The notes under the pieces were generated by a model that was not told the DNA's origin, made no database searches, and saw only the letters and a list, made by a program, of their open reading frames with translations. Positions 1 to 8,247 of a DNA stretch of 64,000 nucleotides are shown here, piece by piece. A program made the translations under genes and the position numbers. This DNA is from CAZRIE01 sp964600075 (GTDB lineage Bacteria; Bacteroidota; Bacteroidia; Flavobacteriales; Flavobacteriaceae), in NCBI GenBank assembly GCA_964600075.1, contig CAZRIE010000011.1:1-64000 (forward strand), given 5' to 3'. Positions within the stretch are counted from its first letter, which is position 1. Every line of letters starts with the position of its first letter.

Positions 1-35
1 AAAAAAAACGACACCATTTATAACGGTGTCGTTTT
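1..35 (-). terminator. Intrinsic terminator after the mannonate dehydratase-like gene
   Basis: An 11-bp perfect stem (positions 5-15 with 25-35) closes a 9-base loop. Read on the minus strand it is followed by eight T. It lies 28 bases past the stop of the minus-strand gene that ends at 63, so it should end the gntP-gudD-uxuA-like unit. The other strand has a shorter T run, so it may also work in both directions. Confidence 0.85.
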
Positions 36-62
36 CAACTAACTCAAAACTAACTCAAAATC

Positions 63-1232
63 TTAATGGTAGCCCATTTCAATGGCGTGCATAAGTGCCT
101 TGAGATATCCGAATGCATAGGCATGCCCTTGAAGATAGGCGGCCGGATCCTCATGTCGCGGAATGTGATCTGGCATTACCATGGCATCATAGCCCACATC
201 TCGTAAGGCCACTAAAATCTCACCGAAATCCATATCGCCATTATCGGGATACACTTCCTGAAAATCATTGTATTTCCCCTTGATATTTCGTAGATGAATG
301 TTGAATATCTGCTTGCGTTCCCCGACCCATTTGATAATGGGAAGAATTTCCGTTCTTGGGTCTTGTAAGCCTTCGGCGGTGGATCCCAGACATAGGTTGA
401 AACCGTGCGAGGGGCTATCGTACAACTGGGCAAAACGTTTGATGCCTTCGAATACATCAGGGCTGTTCCATCTGGTTATACCACGATACCCGACAGGTGC
501 CGGAGGATCCGCAATGTGGTTGGCAAGCTTTACATTGTATTCTTCGGCGACGGGAATGACCCGATCTAAGAAATAGGTAATACGTTCGTATATTTCGTCG
601 ATATCTACCTTGCCCGCAATCGTAAGACCTTCATTTTTGGCCAGTGCCTCCTCTAAATTCCAACTACGGTAATAGGTATTTCCACGAGAAGTGTCAAGCG
701 TATCCCCGGTTCTTAGAATAACATGTATAATGGTGTTGTAGTTCAATACTTTGACCCCCGTTTTGCTTGCAACGGTAATCATCTGTTGAATTAACTCGAT
801 TTCGCGATCTCGTGCGGGACTTTTGCCTAACATAATGTTAGGAGTGCTAATTTTCTCAATACCTGCAGATGATAGGGGTAGGTGATAGGCGTCTAATTTG
901 ACGCCATATTTTTCACAGGCCTCCCGCTTTCTCATAGAATCATCAAGGTCCCAGCCTACGCCTTCGATAAATTTTGGAGAACCGCCGTCCATATTGAAAA
1001 CACCGTATCTCGCCAAAAATTCTAGATTTTCTTTGCCGGTACCACCATGTTGACATCCTACATTGTACAAAATCGGTTTTTTGGTCGCTGTTGTAGCTTC
1101 GACCTTTTCTTTTTTTTCAGTCGGGGCACAGGCCGAAAGTGAGCCTACCGAGCCCAATGCGGTAGCTCCCAATCCTCCTTTCAATAGGGTGGAAATTGCT
1201 TTTCTTCGGTTTAGGTTTTCAGGTTTTTCCAT
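63..1232 (-). CDS. Mannonate dehydratase-like (UxuA family) Tat-exported lipoprotein
   Basis: 389 aa. The N-terminus has a twin-arginine start (RRKAIS, residues 9-14), a hydrophobic stretch and a lipobox ending at Cys35, so the product is probably a periplasmic lipoprotein. The rest resembles UxuA mannonate dehydratase, which removes water from D-mannonate to give 2-keto-3-deoxygluconate. The four metal ligands known in the family align: His239 (HIADPP), Cys281 (CLGS), His313 (HLRN) and Asp355 (PDH). The usual HPDDPP motif reads HIADPP, so the proline and the first aspartate are changed. UxuA is normally cytoplasmic, so export plus this change means the substrate may differ. It is the last gene of the unit with the glucarate dehydratase-like gene and the GntP permease. 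Family is fairly sure; exact reaction is not. Confidence 0.75.
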   Translation of the reverse strand: MEKPENLNRRKAISTLLKGGLGATALGSVGSLSACAPTEKKEKVEATTATKKPILYNVGCQHGGTGKENLEFLARYGVFNMDGGSPKFIEGVGWDLDDSMRKREACEKYGVKLDAYHLPLSSAGIEKISTPNIMLGKSPARDREIELIQQMITVASKTGVKVLNYNTIIHVILRTGDTLDTSRGNTYYRSWNLEEALAKNEGLTIAGKVDIDEIYERITYFLDRVIPVAEEYNVKLANHIADPPAPVGYRGITRWNSPDVFEGIKRFAQLYDSPSHGFNLCLGSTAEGLQDPRTEILPIIKWVGERKQIFNIHLRNIKGKYNDFQEVYPDNGDMDFGEILVALRDVGYDAMVMPDHIPRHEDPAAYLQGHAYAFGYLKALMHAIEMGYH

Positions 1233-1461
1233 TTTTTAGAGTTTTTAAATGCTACTATGTTGATTTAGCTGAAAAAATTATTCGATTCTCTGTTATCATA
1301 TCGGTAAGCCCAACTTGATGTCTGCAACATTCCGAAGGACACCCCTGAAGTTATGCAATCCTCCCAGTCGTGCCTCCTTCGTCGGTTGCAAGAAAGGGAC
1401 AAGAGCGACCAAAAGCCAATCGAAACGGGATATTTTTTTGATTCCACGGTATTGCTTTGGT

Positions 1462-2745
1462 TTACCATCGTTGCAGTTCAAATTGCCATTCGGGGTCTAC
1501 TTTTTTCATTTCGATTTCGTCGTTGCGTTCCTCCAGGCCACAGGCCAAGAATTGTTCGTGTAGCTTTTTCAACTGTTCGCGATCCAGTTCGACCCCAAGT
1601 CCCGGGCCTTCGGGCACTGAAACGAAACCGTCCTCGATTTTTATTTTCCCTCCCTTGATTACCTCGTCAACTTGCCAGGGATAATGGGTGTCGAGCGCAT
1701 AATCAAGATGGGGAACAGCTGCACCTAAGTGGGCCATTGCGGCCATGGAAATACCAAGATGGCTATTGGAATGCATGGAAAAGCCCCGCCCAAAAGTCTG
1801 GCAGATTTTGTTCAGTTCCATCGAAGCTCGCAATCCTCCCCAAAAATGATGGTCGGATAAAATAATATGTTCGGAGCCCAATCGTATGCTCGACGGGATA
1901 TCGTCGAAAGAAGTGGTACACATATTGGTCGCAAGTGGAATATTTACTTCTTTACTTAGCTTGGCCATATTTTCTTGCCCACGAACGGGGTCTTCATAAT
2001 ATTCCAAAATGCCTTCCATCTTTTTCCCGTAGCTTATACCGGTCTCTAGAGACCAAATAGCATTCGGGTCCAGTCGCAATGGAACGTCTGGCCCAAAGGC
2101 TTCCCGAAGTGCCAATATACTGTCACATTCCACTTGGGGAGGTAATGCACCCCCTTTTAACTTTATGGATTGAAACCCGAATGCATCACACATGGCTTTA
2201 GCTTGGGAGACAATCTGCTCGGGTGTAATGGCTTCTTCTTGCCGACCTTTTAACCAACCCGATGCACTACTATCCGTATTAAACCCCAGTTCTCCTCCGG
2301 CACCTTTGTATTTGTAGAACAGGTAGGCGGAAAAGGGGACTTTATCTCTTGACTTTCCTCCCAACAAATCTACCACCGGTCTATCCAGTTTTTTTCCTAT
2401 ACAATCCAAACAAGCTACTTCGATGGCACTGAACAGATGCACCAATAAACGCTGATCCCAAGGTGCTACACCTCGTTGGTCTTCGTGTTTTCCGAATTTT
2501 TCTTGAATTAGGCTTTTGATGGCATGGAGTTGAAAAACATCTTGACCGATGAGATGTGGTTTCAGCTCTTCCAACGAATTGTATATTTTTTTGCTTCCAG
2601 GTATCTCGCTTAACCCAATGATACCCTCGTCGGTAATCACTTCTACAATGATTCGTAGGGCATATGGTGCATGTAGACCCGCGGCATTTAATAAGGGCGG
2701 ATCACCTACTGCAATTTGAGTATTATGTATATCGGTTATTTTCAC
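1462..2745 (-). CDS. Enolase-superfamily sugar-acid dehydratase, glucarate dehydratase-like
   Basis: 427 aa, the usual length for glucarate dehydratase (GudD). This enzyme dehydrates D-glucarate or L-idarate to 5-keto-4-deoxyglucarate. Superfamily residues are in order: the Lys195-x-Lys197 acid/base pair, metal ligands Asp226 (LRLDPN), Glu251 (YYEDP) and Asn274, and His325 in MHSNSHLG. The KxK, Asn and HSNSHLG features point to the glucarate branch rather than mandelate racemase or muconate enzymes. The C-terminus (residues 405-427) is hydrophilic. The gene lies 229 bp upstream of the UxuA-like gene and downstream of the GntP permease on the same strand, which fits a sugar-acid catabolic set. 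No promoter match was seen directly upstream, but a sequence gap is there. The substrate could be another aldarate. Confidence 0.85.
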   Translation of the reverse strand: MKITDIHNTQIAVGDPPLLNAAGLHAPYALRIIVEVITDEGIIGLSEIPGSKKIYNSLEELKPHLIGQDVFQLHAIKSLIQEKFGKHEDQRGVAPWDQRLLVHLFSAIEVACLDCIGKKLDRPVVDLLGGKSRDKVPFSAYLFYKYKGAGGELGFNTDSSASGWLKGRQEEAITPEQIVSQAKAMCDAFGFQSIKLKGGALPPQVECDSILALREAFGPDVPLRLDPNAIWSLETGISYGKKMEGILEYYEDPVRGQENMAKLSKEVNIPLATNMCTTSFDDIPSSIRLGSEHIILSDHHFWGGLRASMELNKICQTFGRGFSMHSNSHLGISMAAMAHLGAAVPHLDYALDTHYPWQVDEVIKGGKIKIEDGFVSVPEGPGLGVELDREQLKKLHEQFLACGLEERNDEIEMKKVDPEWQFELQRW

Positions 2746-2825
2746 TTTTTATAGTTGTCTTTCTACTTATCGGTGGTGGCTTTTCTAATAGTAATTTTCT
2801 GGCAAAATGTCTTTTAAATTATTGT

Positions 2826-2854
2826 CTTCCCTCGATTCCTCCGGAGGAGGGAAG
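2826..2854. repeat. Short palindromic element beside the assembly gap
   Basis: CTTCCCTC (2826-2833) is matched by GAGGGAAG (2847-2854), with an inner CTCCGGAG palindrome (2840-2847). It lies between the gntP and gudD genes next to a run of N. It may be a dispersed intergenic repeat or a processing hairpin. Repeats of this type are a plausible cause of the gap. Confidence 0.45.
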
Positions 2855-2879
2855 ATTAAGTTTTTTAAAGTCCTTTACC

Positions 2880-2979
2880 NNNNNNNNNNNNNNNNNNNNN
2901 NNNNNNNNNNNNNNNNNNNNNNNNNNNNNNNNNNNNNNNNNNNNNNNNNNNNNNNNNNNNNNNNNNNNNNNNNNNNNNN
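2880..2979. other. Assembly gap (100 N) between gntP and gudD genes
   Basis: Exactly 100 N, the usual placeholder for a gap of unknown size. The flanking genes are complete (gudD start at 2745, gntP stop at 2992), so only intergenic DNA or an unseen small gene is missing. True spacing here is unknown. Confidence 0.95.
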
Positions 2980-2991
2980 CACGAACCAATT

Positions 2992-4431
2992 TCACACCAA
3001 AGGCCATATCTGAGCCGCAATCAGAATGACGATCAATCCGGTAACTCCCATAATCGTTAGCATTGGCGAAAACGTCTTCAATAATTCCTTTTCGGTCAAA
3101 TTACTCATTTTGCACACGATCCAAAACCCGCTGTCATTCATCCATGGGAATATTTTAGAACCGCATGCAATGGCCAGCCCTACATAGAGTTGATGGTATC
3201 CCAGATCCATCGTCGCGGACATTCCCGCGAGTATGCCCGAGGCGGTAATCATAGCGACCGTGGCTGAACCTTGGGCCGTACGCACGACAACAGCGATAAA
3301 AAAGGCAAGGGGTATTATAGCCATTTGATAGCCCTGTGTCAGTTCGCCTATTCGGGCACTTATGCCGGTCTGTTGCAACATTCCACCAAAGGCCCCACCG
3401 GCAGCTGTTATCAATATAATGACTCCCCCGCTCATTAAAGCGGTCTGTACCGCCTTGGTCATGGCCGAGGTATCATCTTTCTTTTGGCGCACCAATAATA
3501 CCAAGGCCGATAGTGCGCCACAGATCAAGGCCGTATTTTTCTCTCCGAAAAAATTGATTAATGTGATTAAAAGATTACCGGAACTTCCCATATCCATAAA
3601 GGTATCCATAACCGCTTTGACCGTGATAAAAACCAAAGGGATCAAAACAGGAAGTGTCGAAAGCCATAAAGAAGGTAAATGGGAATCTTCTTTTAGCGAT
3701 AACGCCTTAATATCTTTTAAAGGGGCATCGGGGGAATCTCGTAGCGGCACCGGCCATTTTCGGTTCGCCCACACGGCATATAAATATCCAGTGGTAATCG
3801 TAAAAAGGCCCACCAGGGTACCACCGAGCATCATCATGCCGATGGGAATATTCATTTCACTAATAAGAAATAACGGCCCAGGAGTAGGCGGAACCAACGA
3901 ATTGGCCATCGCCGCGCCAGCCGTAATAGCCAGAACCAATAATAAATAATTCTTGCCCATTTTGTTGGCCATGGCTTTGGCCAGCGGTATCATTAGGTAA
4001 AATACGGTATCGAAAAAAACGGGGATTCCCAAGAAAAAGCTACCTCCTAAAAACGACAATGGGGCATTTTTCATTCCCGTCCATTTAATAAGCGATCGAA
4101 TTATTTTTTCCGCAGCCCCACTTTCTAGCATACATTTGCCGATAATAGCGGCCATGGCAATGAGGATTCCGATTTTGCCGCATGTTGCGCCGAAAGCGGT
4201 TGCGATCCTTTTTCCGACATGCCAATGAGACATTTGTAGGGCCGCCTCGTTAGAAGCCCCCTTGCTTAATTGAAAGAGTTCAACGGCCGAGGCCGGTGTC
4301 ATTATCGCTACCACGAATGCTGCTATCAATAAAGCTAGAAATGCGTGTAGCCTTAGACCTATAATTCCTCCGACAACGATAATAATACCTATCAATAGTA
4401 TAAATAACGGGTCGGTGAAAATGCTGTCCAT
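2992..4431 (-). CDS. GntP-family gluconate/sugar-acid:H+ symporter
   Basis: 479 aa and very hydrophobic, with about 12-14 membrane segments spread from residue 8 to the C-terminus, as usual for the GntP family. Family features include the NSLVPPTPGP segment near residue 178, the FFLGIPVFFDTVFYL segment near residue 132, and GSATVAMITASGI followed by CGSKIFPWMNDSGFW in the C-terminal half. GntP carriers import gluconate and related sugar acids with protons. It is the first gene on the minus strand before the glucarate dehydratase-like and UxuA-like genes, so its cargo is probably an aldonate or aldarate fed to them. The stop codon lies only 12 bases from the assembly gap. Transporter family is sure; substrate is inferred from context. 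Confidence 0.9.
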   Translation of the reverse strand: MDSIFTDPLFILLIGIIIVVGGIIGLRLHAFLALLIAAFVVAIMTPASAVELFQLSKGASNEAALQMSHWHVGKRIATAFGATCGKIGILIAMAAIIGKCMLESGAAEKIIRSLIKWTGMKNAPLSFLGGSFFLGIPVFFDTVFYLMIPLAKAMANKMGKNYLLLVLAITAGAAMANSLVPPTPGPLFLISEMNIPIGMMMLGGTLVGLFTITTGYLYAVWANRKWPVPLRDSPDAPLKDIKALSLKEDSHLPSLWLSTLPVLIPLVFITVKAVMDTFMDMGSSGNLLITLINFFGEKNTALICGALSALVLLVRQKKDDTSAMTKAVQTALMSGGVIILITAAGGAFGGMLQQTGISARIGELTQGYQMAIIPLAFFIAVVVRTAQGSATVAMITASGILAGMSATMDLGYHQLYVGLAIACGSKIFPWMNDSGFWIVCKMSNLTEKELLKTFSPMLTIMGVTGLIVILIAAQIWPLV

Positions 4432-4742
4432 AATCTGATGTTGGTTTTATTTTTTTAGGTTTTTTAATGCGCTATATAGATTGTTGAAGTCTTTTTCAAA
4501 AAATCAAAAGACAAGCACATCTATTTTTTGGCTTTTTAAACTTAACCTAAAAAATTGGTCGTTTTAAGTTAAGAGGAGAAAATCTGTTTTTTACCCCATT
4601 GAACTAAAATATATTTTGAATGTATGCAAAGGCATTAGTTCTTTAAGATATAGCCTTTGAAAGTGGTCGTGGATATTTTAAGCTAAGGTAAATTCGATGG
4701 GAAATATCGAATATGTCGGGCTACGACTTGTTTTCAAGCTAG
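4432..4742. other. Intergenic region upstream of gntP
   Basis: 311 bp between the antiporter stop (4743) and the gntP start (4431). It is AT-rich with no ORF of interest. It carries the inverted repeat at 4541-4573, listed separately. I could not find a TAnnTTTG promoter match on the minus strand here. Confidence 0.6.
4541..4573. promoter_or_regulatory. Inverted repeat, candidate operator upstream of gntP
   Basis: CTTAACCTAAAA (4541-4552) and TTTTAAGTTAAG (4562-4573) pair at 11 of 12 positions around a 9-base spacer. The centre is about 125 bp upstream of the gntP start. The low GC content and missing T tract argue against a terminator. It may be a binding site for a dimeric repressor such as a GntR- or LacI-type protein, but no regulator gene is visible nearby. 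Confidence 0.4.
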
Positions 4743-6182
4743 TTATTTCTCATCATCAGAATCTTCTAGGAAGTCTCCTTTCTCAGGTTCTGAATGCTTA
4801 GGTTGTTCAGAGTTTTTCGCTTCCTTTTTCAATTCTTCTAATTCATCGATAAAATTATCAGTCCCGGTTTCTTTGGTCACCTCAATCATTTCTTCGCGCT
4901 CCGAGCTCTCGTTTTGTTCCCGCAAAGCATCTTCGGCCATATTACGGGCTAATAATTCTTCGTCGATTTCGTCCAGCATCGTGCCCATTTTCTTTTTATC
5001 CCGAATCATTGCCCAAGTCATAATCAGACTGGTGGCAATGATGATGAACAATAATATTCCCGATTCGAAACCGACAACTTCGGCCTCAACTGGTATGGCG
5101 TAGAAAAGAAGTATCGTAATTAACCCCCTTGGGGCGATAAACACCTGAGGCAGAATATCCTTCCCGATAAAGATTCGAAGTATTAGAAATCGAATTATGT
5201 AAATCGAGGCGATGATCAGAATGCTTACCATGGCGACGTTCAGGCTCAATAGCGAAGTGAGTACGATGGTAATTCCGAAAATCACGAAGAAAAAAGTACG
5301 CACGACGAAGGCGGTTTCCAAAGTGATGATGTGTAACTCGTGGTAGACTTGGCGCATTTTTTCCTTTTCAAGAAAAATGGCTGTTTTTCCTGGAAAAAAC
5401 AGTTTTACATTTGCGATGACCAGACCGAACACCAAGATAATTATCAGCGAAGATAGGTGCATTTTCTTGCCGATGGCATACAACAATAGTAGCACTGCAA
5501 TCAGTAAAAATTGTTTAGCTTGGCTTTTAATTTTCTGAAAGATTAATACGAGGGCATAGCTGGCGATGATGGCGATAACGATGGTCAAAACGATATTTCC
5601 GGCGAAACCGATCGCACCGGAGTCCGTTTCTTGATTGAGTCCTCCCGTAAGAAAATAAAACATCATAATGCCCATAATATCGGAGAACGTACTTTCGTAG
5701 ATATGGAATTCCTTTTTATCGTCCCTGAGCCCGCTAACGCTAGGTATAATGATGGCACTTGAAAGTATGGAAAGTGGGGTCGCGTACAACCATGCCGACT
5801 GCATGGTCATGCCATTGATAAATTGATGCAAAATCAAAGCAGCCACCCAGGCAGAACCGATAAGTGCGATAAGCGCAATGGCCATGGCCTTGAGAATGGG
5901 GACCAACTTTTCGCGCTTCAATTCAAGCTCCAAGGCCGCTTCGAGAACAATCATAATGAGGCCAACGGTACCAATGATTTCTAGGGTGCCCCTAAGTTTT
6001 TGCCCGAAATCGATTTCCCCGCCCATAAAGTATTTTAGACCGAACTGCAAAGCGATTCCCAGAACAATTAGCATAAGCACCGAAGGAATGTTCGTCTTTT
6101 TAGAGATACCGTTGAACCAAAACGAAATGATAACAATGGCAGATGCGCCGATAATCAGATTGTAAGAGGAGAGTATTTCCAT
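4743..6182 (-). CDS. Monovalent cation:proton antiporter (CPA family)
   Basis: 479 aa. Residues 1 to about 395 hold about 12 membrane segments typical of Na+/H+ and K+/H+ exchangers. Family-like stretches include LMIVLEAALELELKREKL near residue 75 and the following helices with SGLRDDKKEFHIYESTFSDIMG near residue 152, where acidic residues in the membrane usually bind the ion. The last 85 residues are a charged, strongly acidic cytoplasmic tail with many Glu, Asp and Lys, which may be regulatory. Such proteins swap cytoplasmic Na+ or K+ for protons to hold pH and salt balance, as expected for a marine bacterium. The gene stands alone between opposite or distant neighbours. The ion carried cannot be read from the sequence. 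Confidence 0.85.
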   Translation of the reverse strand: MEILSSYNLIIGASAIVIISFWFNGISKKTNIPSVLMLIVLGIALQFGLKYFMGGEIDFGQKLRGTLEIIGTVGLIMIVLEAALELELKREKLVPILKAMAIALIALIGSAWVAALILHQFINGMTMQSAWLYATPLSILSSAIIIPSVSGLRDDKKEFHIYESTFSDIMGIMMFYFLTGGLNQETDSGAIGFAGNIVLTIVIAIIASYALVLIFQKIKSQAKQFLLIAVLLLLYAIGKKMHLSSLIIILVFGLVIANVKLFFPGKTAIFLEKEKMRQVYHELHIITLETAFVVRTFFFVIFGITIVLTSLLSLNVAMVSILIIASIYIIRFLILRIFIGKDILPQVFIAPRGLITILLFYAIPVEAEVVGFESGILLFIIIATSLIMTWAMIRDKKKMGTMLDEIDEELLARNMAEDALREQNESSEREEMIEVTKETGTDNFIDELEELKKEAKNSEQPKHSEPEKGDFLEDSDDEK

Positions 6183-6279
6183 GGTCTTGAATGTTTGGGG
6201 TTCTTGTATTAAAAGTACTGCTTAATCATTAATTCCATTTATAATGGTACTTTATAAAACGTGATAAACGAAACTAGTA

Positions 6280-6308
6280 TTGTAGGAATCAAAAAAATTG
6301 TATATTTG
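6280..6308 (+). promoter_or_regulatory. Promoter of rimP-nusA-infB
   Basis: TTG at 6280-6282, an 18-bp spacer, then TATATTTG at 6301-6308. This is a perfect match to the Bacteroidota housekeeping promoter form. Transcription should start near 6314, giving a leader of about 185 nt. Confidence 0.8.
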
Positions 6309-6337
6309 CACCACTGAACGAATATAAAAGTATTCAT

Positions 6338-6363
6338 GAGGGGACATTTTAGTCCTCTTTTTT
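6338..6363 (+). terminator. Terminator-like hairpin in the rimP-nusA leader (possible attenuator)
   Basis: GAGGGGAC (6338-6345) pairs with GTCCTCTT (6352-6359) over a 6-base loop, as 8 bp including two G-U pairs, and runs straight into six T (6358-6363). It lies about 25-50 nt after the predicted start of transcription and about 136 nt before rimP. It therefore looks like an intrinsic terminator inside the operon's own leader. Confidence 0.65.
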
Positions 6364-6499
6364 GTTTGCTAAAGTTTCTTTTTAAAGTAGTTGGCTCGAA
6401 TTAAAAAGGAGTATTCGAAGACGTTCAGGCCGAACAATAATCTTTTGAATTTGCCTTTATGTATGCTAACAAAGAGGTTTTTTGTAAAAGTTAATAGTT

Positions 6500-6961
6500 A
6501 TGTTTAAGGATAAGGTCAAAGCACTTTTAGAAGAAGCACTGGTAGCCGATAAATCACTTTTTTTAATCGACTTTTCGATTGCAACCGACAATACCATAAA
6601 AGTGGTTTTAGATGGAGATGAAGGTGTGGCCTTACAGGACTGCATGAAGGTCAGCAGGGCCATAGAGCACAACTTAGATCGTGAGGAATATGATTTCTCT
6701 TTAGAAGTCACTTCTGCGGGGGCAACAACGCCCATGGTAATTCCCCGTCAGTACCTTAAGAATATTGGAAGAAAATTAAAGGTCAAGACCGAAGCAAATA
6801 CCTTCGAGGGCAATTTGACAGCGGCAACAGATAGTGGAATAGTTTTGGAATGGAAAACAAGGGAACCCAAACCCATAGGAAAAGGGAAAATAACAGTCCA
6901 GAAAAAAGAGGAAATCAATTTTTCTGAAATCAAGGAAGCTAAAGTCATAGTAACATTTTAA
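6500..6961 (+). CDS. rimP: Ribosome maturation factor RimP
   Basis: 153 aa, the normal length. RimP is a cytoplasmic factor that helps the 30S ribosomal subunit mature. The N-terminal alpha/beta domain (to about residue 77) contains the family region around VVLDGDEGVALQDCMKVSRA and ends with SLEVTSAGATTPM. This resembles the LEVSSPGxxRPL motif of other RimP proteins, with some substitutions. The C-terminal domain is a small SH3-like beta barrel (about 80-150). It is the first gene of the rimP-nusA-infB operon, with 13 bp to nusA, as in most bacteria, and is driven by the promoter at 6280-6308. Confidence is high from sequence and gene order. Confidence 0.95.
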   Translation: MFKDKVKALLEEALVADKSLFLIDFSIATDNTIKVVLDGDEGVALQDCMKVSRAIEHNLDREEYDFSLEVTSAGATTPMVIPRQYLKNIGRKLKVKTEANTFEGNLTAATDSGIVLEWKTREPKPIGKGKITVQKKEEINFSEIKEAKVIVTF

Positions 6962-6974
6962 CGGTAAAAGAGTA

Positions 6975-8207
6975 ATGGAAAATATTGCGTTAATTGAATC
7001 TTTTTCTGAATTCAAAGATGACAAGTTTATAGACAGGGTAACCCTCATGGCTATTTTAGAGGATGTATTTCGTAATGCACTCAAAAAGAAATTCGGATCC
7101 GACGAAAACTTCGATATTATCATCAACCCCGATAAAGGCGATTTAGAAATATGGAGAAATCGTGTTGTTGTCGAAGAAGGTGAAGTTGAAGAGCCAAATG
7201 AAGAAATATCCTTATCCGAGGCCCGTAAGATAGAGCCCGATTTTGAGGTAGGTGAAGATGTGTCGGAAGAGGTAAAGTTGATTAATTTAGGTAGAAGGGC
7301 CATTTTGGCCTTGCGCCAGAATTTGATTTCAAAGATTCATGAACACGATAATACTACCATTTATAAGCAGTTCAAAGATCTTGAAGGCGAAATTTATACA
7401 GCTGAGGTACACCACATACGGCACAAGGCGATTATTTTGTTAGATGATGAAGGTAACGAGATCATTCTTCCGAAAGATCGGCAGATACCTTCCGACTTTT
7501 TCAGAAAAGGAGATAACGTTCGTGGAATCATTGAAAGTGTTGAACTAAAAGGAAGCAAGCCGAGCATTATCATGTCGAGAAGCTCGCCAAAATTTTTAGA
7601 GCAGTTGTTCTTTCAAGAAATTCCCGAAGTGTATGACGGTTTGATTACCGTTAAGAAAGTGGTGCGTATTCCCGGTGAGAAAGCAAAGGTTGCCGTAGAT
7701 TCATATGATGACCGTATCGATCCAGTAGGTGCTTGTGTAGGTATGAAAGGATCTCGTATTCACGGTATCGTTCGTGAACTGGGCAATGAAAATATCGATG
7801 TTATTAACTGGACGGCCAATCCACAATTAATGGTGACGAGAGCATTGAGCCCTGCAAGAGTTTCTACGGTTAAATTGAACGACGAAAAAATGACAGCCCA
7901 GGTATATCTTAGACCAGAAGAGGTTTCTAAGGCCATCGGGCGAGGCGGGCATAACATTCGATTGGCCGGCCAATTAACTGGTTATGAGATCGACGTCTTC
8001 CGAGAAGGTGTTGAAGAGGATGTAGAATTGACCGAGTTTACGGACGAAATCGATGGTTGGATTATTGAGGAGTTTAAGAAAATTGGCCTTGATACGGCGC
8101 GAAGTATTCTTGAGCAAGATGTAGTTGACCTTGTAAAACGTACCGATTTAGAAGAGGAGACAATTTCGGAAGTTGTGCGTATACTAAAAGAAGAATTAGA
8201 AGATTAG
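6975..8207 (+). CDS. nusA: Transcription termination/antitermination factor NusA
   Basis: 410 aa, typical of Bacteroidota NusA, which lacks the long acidic C-terminal repeats of the E. coli protein. The N-terminal RNA polymerase-binding domain covers about 1-125, and the S1 domain about 136-202. KH1 carries GMKG at 256-259 and KH2 carries GRGG at 322-325. A short helical tail with acidic residues follows (365-410). NusA binds RNA polymerase and nascent RNA and modulates pausing, termination and antitermination. It lies between rimP and infB, with 40 bp to infB. The terminator-like hairpin in the operon leader makes autoregulation possible. Confidence 0.97.
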   Translation: MENIALIESFSEFKDDKFIDRVTLMAILEDVFRNALKKKFGSDENFDIIINPDKGDLEIWRNRVVVEEGEVEEPNEEISLSEARKIEPDFEVGEDVSEEVKLINLGRRAILALRQNLISKIHEHDNTTIYKQFKDLEGEIYTAEVHHIRHKAIILLDDEGNEIILPKDRQIPSDFFRKGDNVRGIIESVELKGSKPSIIMSRSSPKFLEQLFFQEIPEVYDGLITVKKVVRIPGEKAKVAVDSYDDRIDPVGACVGMKGSRIHGIVRELGNENIDVINWTANPQLMVTRALSPARVSTVKLNDEKMTAQVYLRPEEVSKAIGRGGHNIRLAGQLTGYEIDVFREGVEEDVELTEFTDEIDGWIIEEFKKIGLDTARSILEQDVVDLVKRTDLEEETISEVVRILKEELED

Positions 8208-8247
8208 CTATATTAGCAGCGATTAAAAGAATTAGCAGAAAGTATTT

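Larger units (their letters stand above)
6183..6499. other. Divergent intergenic region and rimP leader
   Basis: 317 bp between the antiporter start and rimP. It contains the rimP-nusA-infB promoter (6280-6308) and a terminator-like hairpin (6338-6363). The remaining 136 bp up to the rimP start has no other clear structure. Confidence 0.7.

Noticed and set aside
2664..3029. Open frame running across the first N gap
   Set aside because: It exists only because N are read as open codons. It overlaps the gudD start.
3362..3949. 195-codon open frame opposite gntP
   Set aside because: Shadow of the GntP coding strand. No domain, and the gntP product is a clear full-length membrane protein.
6776..7303. 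175-codon open frame opposite rimP and nusA
   Set aside because: Antisense shadow of two clear genes, with a low-complexity serine-rich product.
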